The notes beneath the pieces are model-generated. The model saw nothing but the letters and a program-made list of their open reading frames with translations, did no database searches and was not told the origin of the DNA. Shown here piece after piece: positions 1-4,346 of a stretch of DNA of 7,317 nucleotides (positions are counted from its first letter, which is position 1; every line of letters starts with the position of its first letter). The position numbers were made by a program, and so were the translations under genes. The stretch is from Armatimonadota bacterium (lineage in GTDB: Bacteria; Armatimonadota; Armatimonadia; Armatimonadales; Armatimonadaceae): positions 1-7,317 of the forward strand of contig JACMMA010000356.1 in the NCBI GenBank assembly GCA_014379275.1, written 5' to 3'.

Positions 1-1
1 C

Positions 2-157
2 GGCAACGATGGTCTGGCGACTATCGTTGAGAACATCGCCCGTCAGACGAGCGATCCGGAAGCCGTGGCGTTGACGATCATCGACGCGGCAAGAAGATAT
101 AGCGCGGGTGGCACTTTCCGCGATGATGTGTGCCTTCTGGTATTGCGCAGAGACTGA
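2..157 (+). CDS. PP2C/SpoIIE-type serine phosphatase, C-terminal fragment
   Basis: The frame is open from the left edge to a TGA at 155-157 and gives 51 residues; the start lies outside the window. The end reads GGTFRDDVCLLVLRRD, which matches the closing motif of SpoIIE/RsbU-type PP2C phosphatases. There a Gly-x-x-x-Asp-Asp stretch supplies metal-binding aspartates just before the last hydrophobic beta strand (compare the common 'DDxTLLVLR' ending). Such enzymes dephosphorylate phosphoserine proteins, classically anti-anti-sigma factors in partner-switching pathways, and are often fused to sensory or response-regulator domains. None of those domains can be seen here. The alternative, a eukaryotic-type PP2C such as PrpC/Stp, has a similar ending and cannot be fully excluded. 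The 207 bp that follow before the next gene show no convincing terminator. Confidence 0.72.
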   Translation, partial: GNDGLATIVENIARQTSDPEAVALTIIDAARRYSAGGTFRDDVCLLVLRRD

Positions 158-364
158 CGCCGGTTTTCTCACAGAGGTGTTCATACTCTCCGACGTGCGT
201 TTTCGGCGGTGGCGTCGGGTTCCTGCTTGTGGGTGGGACGCGCCGATGAGAAATGGCTGCCCCGCGCGGCGGGCGGTTTGTCCCGTGAAATGCGGGATGG
301 AACCGGAACGGTTATCTCGTTTGTACTCCTTGTAGAAAATACGAACGCTACCATCGAACACCCC
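158..364. other. Intergenic region between phosphatase fragment and GNAT gene
   Basis: The 207 bp hold a 5-bp hairpin (TCCCG 281-285 with CGGGA 293-297) with no T-run, and an AT-richer stretch around 310-345 where the GNAT promoter would be expected. No -35/-10 pair with good spacing was found. The open frames crossing it in either direction show no recognisable protein. Confidence 0.4.
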
Positions 365-868
365 ATGAACAACAGCCCACACCCCGTAAACGACACTTTC
401 ATCCGACCCGCGACGCCGCACGACAGCGACGCTATTATCGCCGTAGCGGTTGCGTCCGGAATATTTCCCGCCGAAGAGACCGAAATGCTGGAAACGGTGC
501 TATCGGACCATTTCGCCGGGAACGGCGGTGGGCACGTCTGTGTTCTCGAAGAGGAAGGCGTGCCGGTCGCCGTCGCTTACTACACCCCGGCGGTAGCGGC
601 GGATCGGACGTGGGACCTGACGATGATCGCCGTCCGCCCCGAACGACAGCGGCAAGGTTACGGAGCAACACTTCTAGGCTATATGGAAACGGCGCTACGC
701 GGGAGCGGTCAGCGTCTGCTTCTGGTCGACACCTCCGGACTACCCGAATACGAGTCCGCGCGGGCATTCTACGCGAAGCAGGGATTCGAGCGTGAGGCGC
801 GCATCCGCGACTTTTACGCGGACGGTGACGACAAGATAGTCTTCCGCAAATCGTTACGGGTGAGTTAG
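365..868 (+). CDS. GNAT family N-acetyltransferase
   Basis: This 167-residue protein has the GCN5-related acetyltransferase fold and should transfer an acetyl group from acetyl-CoA to an amine; the substrate is unknown. Visible marks are an N-terminal 'IRPATPHD' strand (13-20), the beta4 strand DLTMIAV (84-90), the acetyl-CoA pyrophosphate-binding loop RQRQGYGA (94-101, matching Q/R-x-x-G-x-G/A), and the terminal ARAFYAKQGF motif (132-141). I chose the ATG at 365 because homology-like sequence begins about ten residues later. The frame stays open upstream to 209, but that stretch looks non-coding. No good Shine-Dalgarno precedes either start. The gene lies downstream of the phosphatase fragment on the same strand, converges on rplA and shares its terminator. 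Nothing nearby suggests a substrate. Family assignment is firm; function is open. Confidence 0.9.
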   Translation: MNNSPHPVNDTFIRPATPHDSDAIIAVAVASGIFPAEETEMLETVLSDHFAGNGGGHVCVLEEEGVPVAVAYYTPAVAADRTWDLTMIAVRPERQRQGYGATLLGYMETALRGSGQRLLLVDTSGLPEYESARAFYAKQGFEREARIRDFYADGDDKIVFRKSLRVS

Positions 869-901
869 CCCGCTTCAAAAAGATTTCCGCGATACAAAAA
901 G

Positions 902-931
902 AAAGCCGGGCGGTTTCGCCCGGCTTTTTTT
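902..931. terminator. Bidirectional intrinsic terminator between the GNAT gene and rplA
   Basis: A perfect 10-bp stem (902-911 with 918-927, arm AAAGCCGGGC) encloses the 6-nt loop GGTTTC. On the plus strand a run of seven T follows (925-931). On the minus strand the stem is followed by TTTCTTTTTG. It can therefore end both the GNAT transcript and the secE-nusG-rplK-rplA transcript. It starts 34 nt after the GNAT stop and 19 nt after the rplA stop. Confidence 0.93.
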
Positions 932-949
932 CCGACCGTTCTTTTGAGA

Positions 950-1690
950 CTACAGCGAGAAACGTTCCGCCGTGGTGGTTGTTTTCTGCAGTTCGAGGTC
1001 AACGCCCGGTCCCATGGTCGCGGAGACGGTAATGCGCTCGATATAGCGACCTTTGGCACCCGATGGCTTCGCTTTGTAAAGCGCGTTGAGAAGCGTGAAC
1101 ATATTCTGCTCCAGCTGCTCTACCGGGAACGAAGCCTTGCCGATCGGAGCGTGAATGATACCGCCCTTTTCGACGCGGTAGGCGACGCGGGTGGCTTTCT
1201 TGATCGCGTTGACGACTTTGGTTACGTCCGTCGTCACGGTGCCAGACTTGGGGTTCGGCATGCGCGGTCCGAGAGTTCGCCCGAGTTTACCGACGAGCGG
1301 CATCATATCTGGGGTGGCGACGAGCACGTCGAATTCGCGCCAGCCGTTCTGAATCTTGGTAATCAGTTCTTCCGCACCGACTTCATCCGCGCCCGCGGCG
1401 GTCGCCGCTTCTGCGTTCGCACCGCGTGCGAAAACCGCGACACGCTGTGACTTACCGGTGCCGTGGGGCAGGTCGGTGGTGCCACGAACGACCTGGTCGC
1501 CCTGGCGAGGATCCACTCCGAGTTTAACGGCGAGGTCTACCGTGCCATCGAATTTGGTGGAGGAAGTCGTCTTGACCAGTTCGAGACCTTCCACAACTTC
1601 GTATTCCCGCTCCTCTACCTTGGCGGCTTCGGCCTGGTATCGTTTGGACTTAACATACAAGCCCTTCGCCCGTCGATCTTGCTTCGTCAT
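950..1690 (-). CDS. rplA: 50S ribosomal protein L1
   Basis: This 246-residue protein has the usual length for bacterial L1. L1 binds the L1 stalk of 23S rRNA, helps release deacylated tRNA from the E site, and in many bacteria represses its own operon by binding the mRNA. Visible marks are the basic N-terminus (TKQDRRAKGLYVKSKRY), the domain I segment VDLAVKLGVDPRQGDQVVRG (51-70), the LPHGTGK loop (74-80), the domain II core with VATPDMMPLVGKLGRTLGPR (124-143) and MPNPKSGTV (144-152), and the return to domain I with GKASF (184-188). The ATG at 1690 has AAGG about 12 nt upstream. It is the last gene of the minus-strand operon, 105 nt after rplK, and is followed by a terminator rather than rplJ. 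The tail TTTTAERFSL is unremarkable. Confidence 0.98.
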   Translation of the reverse strand: MTKQDRRAKGLYVKSKRYQAEAAKVEEREYEVVEGLELVKTTSSTKFDGTVDLAVKLGVDPRQGDQVVRGTTDLPHGTGKSQRVAVFARGANAEAATAAGADEVGAEELITKIQNGWREFDVLVATPDMMPLVGKLGRTLGPRMPNPKSGTVTTDVTKVVNAIKKATRVAYRVEKGGIIHAPIGKASFPVEQLEQNMFTLLNALYKAKPSGAKGRYIERITVSATMGPGVDLELQKTTTTAERFSL

Positions 1691-1714
1691 TGGTTTAGTA
1701 CCTTGTGGTGCAAA

Positions 1715-1747
1715 CGGGGTTCGCCCCTCCCACGATTAAGAACCCCG
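1715..1747 (-). other. Small hairpins just upstream of the rplA start
   Basis: In the rplK-rplA gap a 7-bp stem (CGGGGTT 1715-1721 with AACCCCG 1741-1747) competes with a shorter GGGG/CCCC hairpin having a four-base loop (1716-1719 with 1724-1727). Both lie 25 nt or more upstream of the rplA ATG in the transcript. They may influence rplA translation, but that is inference from pairing only. Confidence 0.35.
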
Positions 1748-1785
1748 CCCCCAGTCCCTCTCCTGAGAAAGAGAGCGACTGGGGG
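1748..1785. repeat. Long imperfect palindrome in the rplK-rplA gap
   Basis: A 9-bp stem (CCCCCAGTC 1748-1756 with GACTGGGGG 1777-1785), one C/C mismatch and a further 5-bp stem (CTCTC 1758-1762 with GAGAG 1771-1775) close on an 8-nt loop. No T-run follows on either strand, so it is not a classical terminator. It begins 11 nt after the rplK stop in the transcript. It could be a dispersed intergenic palindrome, an mRNA 3'-end stabiliser, or part of L1/L11 feedback control. The sequence does not decide between these. Confidence 0.7.
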
Positions 1786-1795
1786 TAAGTCAAAA

Positions 1796-2224
1796 TTAAT
1801 CTTTAATGGTGACGCCCATGGAGCGGGCGGTCCCGGCGATGATTTTCATCGCCGCGTCTACGTTGCTTCCTGCGTTCAGGTCGGGCATCTTCTGCTCGGC
1901 GATTTCACGCAGTTGCGCCGTGGTCAGGACGCCGACTTTGGTTTTGTTCGGCTCGCCGGACCCGGAGGTCAGCCCCAGCTTCTTTTTGATAAGGTCCGAC
2001 GCGGGCGGAGTTTTCGTAATGAATACGAACGACCGGTCGTCGTAAATCGTGATAACTACCGGAACAATGGAGCCGATCATATCCGCCGTTTTGGCGTTAT
2101 AACCCTTGATGAACTCCATCATATTGATCCCATAACCGCCGAGCGCAGGACCGACCGGCGGCGCGGGAGTCGCTTTGCCCGCGTTGATCGCGAGTTTAAC
2201 GACACCGACAACTTTCTTTGCCAT
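1796..2224 (-). CDS. rplK: 50S ribosomal protein L11
   Basis: This 142-residue protein matches bacterial L11 from end to end. L11 binds the GTPase-associated region of 23S rRNA, works with elongation and release factors, and in many bacteria takes part in RelA activation and thiopeptide sensitivity. The N-terminal domain shows the conserved VKLAINAGKATPAPPVGPAL stretch (9-28), including the PPVG proline pair. The C-terminal RNA-binding domain runs from about residue 72 and includes the KVGVLTTAQLREIA segment and a GTARSMGV ending typical of the family. The start at 2224 (MAKKVVG) is preceded by a purine-rich stretch (AGAGAAGAAA) instead of a strong Shine-Dalgarno. It follows nusG after an unusually long, structured 216-nt gap and precedes rplA. 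Confidence 0.98.
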   Translation of the reverse strand: MAKKVVGVVKLAINAGKATPAPPVGPALGGYGINMMEFIKGYNAKTADMIGSIVPVVITIYDDRSFVFITKTPPASDLIKKKLGLTSGSGEPNKTKVGVLTTAQLREIAEQKMPDLNAGSNVDAAMKIIAGTARSMGVTIKD

Positions 2225-2274
2225 TTTCTTCTCTTTCTTCGGCGGAGCGAACGCCCCGCGTAAGTAGTATTAGC

Positions 2275-2299
2275 GACCCGTAAATAAAATAGGCGGGTC
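2275..2299 (-). other. Hairpin in the rplK leader
   Basis: A perfect 6-bp stem (GACCCG 2275-2280 with CGGGTC 2294-2299) closes on an AT-rich 13-nt loop. In the transcript it lies 51-75 nt upstream of the rplK start. Immediately downstream on the minus strand is GCTAATACT, which resembles a -10 box, but I found no matching -35. It may be a leader structure; the role is unknown. Confidence 0.4.
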
Positions 2300-2316
2300 T
2301 CCTACGGTCCTCTCAC

Positions 2317-2414
2317 CCTCGGCTCCCCTTCGTCGCGATGAGAAAAGGGGCCGAGGAACGTGCGAGGAAAACAAGCCAACTGCCGTCCCATATTCTCCCC
2401 CTTATCGCGACGAA
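2317..2414. repeat. Two mutually exclusive stem-loops in the nusG-rplK gap
   Basis: Hairpin 1 pairs CCTCGG (2317-2322) with CCGAGG (2351-2356) and CCCCTT (2325-2330) with AAGGGG (2345-2350), with a two-base bulge. A second, longer-range stem pairs TTCGTCGCGAT (2329-2339) perfectly with ATCGCGACGAA (2404-2414). The second stem uses bases at 2329-2330 plus the loop of hairpin 1, so a full version of both cannot form together. The right arm also reads as a degenerate copy of the left element on the minus strand (TCGCGA followed by a purine-rich GGGGAG), as in families of intergenic palindromic repeats. Possible roles are a dispersed repeat pair or a switch-like leader for rplKA. Confidence 0.65.
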
Positions 2415-2440
2415 AGGAGGAATATGAGGCGGGTGGGAGG

Positions 2441-2971
2441 CTACAACTTCTCGACCTGATTGAAGTCGAGTTCGGTGGGCGTATCGCGCCCGAACAGCGA
2501 AATGAGTACCCGGAGCGTCGACTTTTGATCGTTCACGTCGTCTATCTTGCCGGTGTAGTCCTCGAACGGACCACTGGTCACACGCACGACCATGCCCTTT
2601 TCCCAGATTTTCTTCGGGTTCGCCGCGACGTTCGCCGGATCAAGAGCTTCCTTGATCTGGAATACTTCGTGCGGTTGGAGCGCGACCGGCTTGTTCCCCG
2701 ACGACACAAAGCCAGTCACCCCGGTGGTCGATTTGACCAGATACCAGGTCGTATCGTCCAGAACCATGTCGATCAGCACGTAGCCAGGGAAGACCTTCTT
2801 CTTGACTTCCGTCTTGACACCGTCGCGGTTGCGTTGCTCGGACTCCTCGGGAACCAGGATCTCGTAGATCTTGCCCCCGAGACCCATCGTCTCGGCGCGC
2901 CGCTCGATATTGGTCTTGACCTTTTTTTCGTGACCCGAATACGTGTGTATCGCGTACCAGTTGCGTTGCAT
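2441..2971 (-). CDS. nusG: Transcription termination/antitermination factor NusG
   Basis: This 176-residue protein has the usual length. NusG binds RNA polymerase to suppress pausing and links it through its KOW domain to Rho or to ribosomal protein S10. The NGN domain covers about residues 1-108 with NWYAIHTYSGHEKKV (4-18), FPGYVLIDM (61-69) and a GVTGFVSSGNKP loop (84-95). The KOW domain covers about 126-176 with GMVVRVTSGPFEDYTG (126-141). I chose the ATG at 2971 (MQRNWYA), which fits known NusG N-termini and has GGA about ten bases upstream. A GTG at 3007 would add 12 residues without family support. It lies 54 nt after secE and precedes the structured rplK leader, in the classic secE-nusG-rplK order. 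Confidence 0.97.
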   Translation of the reverse strand: MQRNWYAIHTYSGHEKKVKTNIERRAETMGLGGKIYEILVPEESEQRNRDGVKTEVKKKVFPGYVLIDMVLDDTTWYLVKSTTGVTGFVSSGNKPVALQPHEVFQIKEALDPANVAANPKKIWEKGMVVRVTSGPFEDYTGKIDDVNDQKSTLRVLISLFGRDTPTELDFNQVEKL

Positions 2972-3025
2972 TTGTTTTATTCCAGTGAGGGTGGAGAAAC
3001 TATCCACCGGTCACTAACCACCACA

Positions 3026-3259
3026 TCAGACCCGGTTAAACAGCCGGTTTGTGACCAGACCCAGAAGGCCGTCGAGACCACCGCAGTAGACGGCAACGAT
3101 AAAGATCAGTGTCAGAACCACCTGTGTCAGGCGGATCAACTCGGCGCGGGTCGGCCATTCGGCTTTCTTGAGTTCGACTTGCACTTCGGACAGGTATCGC
3201 CCGAGGTTGAATTTCTCGCCGGAATCTTCGGTTTTAACGGTATCAGTCGCGGTCGCCAT
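3026..3259 (-). CDS. secE: Preprotein translocase subunit SecE
   Basis: This 77-residue protein is the single-membrane-span form of SecE, which clamps SecY in the SecYEG protein-conducting channel of the inner membrane. The conserved amphipathic segment VQVELKKAEWPTRAELIRLT (27-46), with the family hallmark W-P-T/S-R, is followed by one hydrophobic span from about 47 to 70 and a short NRLFNRV tail. The ATG at 3259 (MATATD) is chosen because the frame further upstream runs through an evident promoter and hairpin. Ribosome-binding sequence is weak (AGAAG about 10 nt upstream). It is the first gene of the operon with nusG, rplK and rplA. No rpmG or tRNA-Trp, common neighbours in other bacteria, is seen upstream. 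Confidence 0.95.
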   Translation of the reverse strand: MATATDTVKTEDSGEKFNLGRYLSEVQVELKKAEWPTRAELIRLTQVVLTLIFIVAVYCGGLDGLLGLVTNRLFNRV

Positions 3260-3280
3260 AGCGGTTCTTCTAATTCTTTC

Positions 3281-3302
3281 CGGTGCCGGTTTAGGGGCAC
3301 CG
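3281..3302 (-). other. Leader hairpin upstream of secE
   Basis: A perfect 7-bp stem (CGGTGCC 3281-3287 with GGCACCG 3296-3302) encloses an 8-nt loop in the untranslated leader. It ends 21 nt before the secE start. No T-run follows, so it is not a terminator. It may shape translation initiation or mRNA stability; this is inference. Confidence 0.4.
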
Positions 3303-3356
3303 TTCTGCCACGATTCGGACGACAAAAATGGGTTTCGCGCCGAAAATAAGGGGCAA

Positions 3357-3386
3357 TAAAAAACAGGGTGCGTTCCCGCTCCCTGT
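3357..3386 (-). terminator. Terminator-shaped hairpin just inside the secE promoter
   Basis: On the minus strand ACAGGG and CCCTGT (3381-3386 with 3363-3368) pair, then a T/T mismatch (as written on the plus strand), then a 3-bp GCG/CGC stem with a 4-nt loop. The hairpin is followed by TTTTTTA (positions 3363-3357). This is a good intrinsic terminator for minus-strand transcription. It starts only about 5-7 nt downstream of the predicted transcription start. It may stop readthrough from the DUF1089 gene or attenuate the secE operon. Confidence 0.75.
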
Positions 3387-3398
3387 TCGTCAAGGGAA

Positions 3399-3427
3399 AT
3401 AATATCACGCCCCGCCCCACCTGTCAA
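3399..3427 (-). promoter_or_regulatory. Sigma70-type promoter for the secE-nusG-rplK-rplA operon
   Basis: On the minus strand there is a consensus -35 box TTGACA (3427-3422), a 17-bp spacer, and a -10 box TATTAT (3404-3399) that differs from TATAAT at one position. Predicted initiation is near 3391-3393, leaving a leader of about 130 nt before secE. Match quality and spacing are much better than anything else seen in the window, as expected for a growth-related operon. Confidence 0.88.
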
Positions 3428-3449
3428 GGAGCAGGAAGGACGCAGATCA

Positions 3450-3485
3450 TGTGCTTATTTTACGGAGGCAAGCGAAGGCGGGTTC
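3450..3485 (+). repeat. Direct repeat copy A
   Basis: The stretch matches copy B at 4257-4292 at 22 of the first 24 positions (core TATTTTACGGAGGC identical) and at about 30 of 36 overall, in the same orientation. It lies 22 nt upstream of the secE -35 box. Read on the plus strand it includes ATG-TGC with AGGAAGGA eight bases upstream. Read on the minus strand both copies give Leu-Ala-Ser-Val-Lys-stop. The match is therefore at DNA level and compatible with a dispersed genomic repeat. Confidence 0.7.
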
Positions 3486-3536
3486 CCACGAAAGGATCTA
3501 TCGCCTTATGTTGCCGCACCGGAATCACGTCGCGCC

Positions 3537-4097
3537 TTACGAATGCTCGTCGCCTGCGGAGGTGTCTGTTTCCCGCGTGAATAAACCGGCGTATTCGGTC
3601 ACGAATCCATCCGCGTCGACCGTCAACTCCCGCCGAAAATCGGTGTCGCGCGACTCGAAGAGATATGTAGATTCCGAAAGCCGCGTGTATCGCTGCGGGT
3701 CGGGGAATACATCGAACGATGGCAGGGCGATGTAAGCGGTGACAATGTCGTGCGAGTGACCGACTTCCATAGCCAGCCGTCGTATCGGCAAAGTGTTGGT
3801 GAACGGTGTGACGGTGATGTCAGCGTCAATCGCTTCCGCGAGATCGGGACGCGTGCGCCCGTTTACTATCCATGTACCCGCGCCGTCGCGGGACAGCTCG
3901 CACGGTCTTTCCGAGCCGATTAAGGCGACACACACCCGGCACACGCGCCAGTCGTTGTCAAGGTCCAGCGCATATTGGCAGGCAAAGCCTTCATCGGAGA
4001 TCACGACCGAACGAGCCGTCATCATGGTTTCATTCCTCGCAAAGACCAGATGTTCCAGCCCTCCACCGGACGCGCCCCGCCAGCGAAATTGTTTCAT
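3537..4097 (-). CDS. Putative glycolipid-binding family protein (DUF1089)
   Basis: This 186-residue protein matches the family annotated as putative glycolipid-binding (DUF1089, PA1994-like), known mainly from structure; its biological role is not established. Characteristic stretches are FRWRGASGGGLEHL (4-17), ARSVVISDEG (28-37), YALDLDNDWRV (42-52), DADITVTPFTNTLPIRRL (91-108), FPDPQRYTRLS (131-141), YLFESRDTDF (145-154) and LTVDADGFVTEYAGLF (158-173), in the order expected for the whole family fold. No signal peptide or membrane span is seen, so it is probably cytoplasmic. The ATG at 4097 is preceded by GGGGAGGGG, a plausible ribosome-binding site; a TTG at 4112 is an in-frame alternative. 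It sits alone between the exporter genes and secE, with a direct repeat on each side. Confidence 0.85.
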   Translation of the reverse strand: MKQFRWRGASGGGLEHLVFARNETMMTARSVVISDEGFACQYALDLDNDWRVCRVCVALIGSERPCELSRDGAGTWIVNGRTRPDLAEAIDADITVTPFTNTLPIRRLAMEVGHSHDIVTAYIALPSFDVFPDPQRYTRLSESTYLFESRDTDFRRELTVDADGFVTEYAGLFTRETDTSAGDEHS

Positions 4098-4256
4098 TCG
4101 TCCCCTCCCCAAGCCCTAACCTTATCAGGCGATGCCCGCCTAATCGTGTATTAGAAGTGGTCTGCACGACAATCTTTTTGTTCCATCCGCCCTTCTTGTC
4201 AGTGCCCCGTCGTCCAATAAAATCTCCCGTCACAGAGGATCAGGCAAGACGTGAGG

Positions 4257-4292
4257 TGTGCCTATTTTACGGAGGCGAGCCAGGGCGAGATC
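4257..4292 (+). repeat. Direct repeat copy B
   Basis: This is the partner of copy A at 3450-3485 in the same orientation, 807 bp away. The two differ at two of the first 24 positions (C/T and G/A transitions), and identity falls off after that. It lies between the end of the HlyD-type gene and the DUF1089 gene, so the two copies bracket the latter. Upstream sequence is also loosely similar (GGCAAGACG here, GGAAGGACG at copy A). Confidence 0.7.
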
Positions 4293-4299
4293 GCGTGTA

Positions 4300-4335
4300 T
4301 TCGGGGATGCTCCCCCGTAAGTAGCAGTCCCCGAA
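4300..4335. other. Hairpin downstream of the HlyD-type gene
   Basis: A perfect 8-bp stem (TTCGGGGA 4300-4307 with TCCCCGAA 4328-4335) encloses a 20-nt loop, beginning 11 nt after the HlyD stop in the transcript and adjoining repeat copy B. There is no T-run, so it is not a standard intrinsic terminator. It could protect the 3' end of the exporter mRNA or belong to the repeat element. Confidence 0.5.
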
Positions 4336-4346
4336 AGCTAGCATCG

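Noticed and set aside
310..350. Promoter for the GNAT gene using TTGTAC and TAGAAA
   Set aside because: The boxes overlap in the wrong spacing; no partner at 16-18 bp was found for either.
2225..2440. Short minus-strand frame in the nusG-rplK gap (MGRQLACFPRT...)
   Set aside because: It is generated by the palindromic sequences there, its Shine-Dalgarno-like run is only 3 nt from the ATG, and the product is unrecognised.
2972..3007. GTG start adding 12 residues to NusG
   Set aside because: The extra residues do not resemble NusG, while MQRNWYAIHTYSGHE is a typical beginning.
3260..3427. Longer N-terminus for SecE starting near 3427
   Set aside because: It would translate through the sigma70 promoter and the terminator-shaped hairpin, and SecE of this type begins close to the chosen ATG at 3259.
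3449..3580. Possible 43-codon plus-strand gene starting MCLFYGG with AGGAAGGA upstream
   Set aside because: The start lies in repeat copy A, the end runs antisense into the DUF1089 gene, the product is Arg/Cys-rich and unrecognised, and copy B yields only a 22-codon version with a different tail. Better explained as a chance frame in a repeat.
4120..4175. Promoter for the DUF1089 gene using TAATAC as -10 and TTGTCG as -35
   Set aside because: The spacing is only about 13 bp, too short for a normal sigma70 promoter.
4098..4233. Minus-strand small gene beginning MTGDFIGRRGTDKKGG, perhaps a ribosomal protein such as L33
   Set aside because: It lacks the cysteine pairs and core motifs of L33 or L32, runs into the DUF1089 gene in another frame, and has no recognisable family.
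3400..4346. CRISPR array, tRNA (tRNA-Trp often precedes secE) or known riboswitch
   Set aside because: Only two repeat copies 807 bp apart exist, no cloverleaf could be drawn, and no conserved riboswitch core was recognised on either strand.
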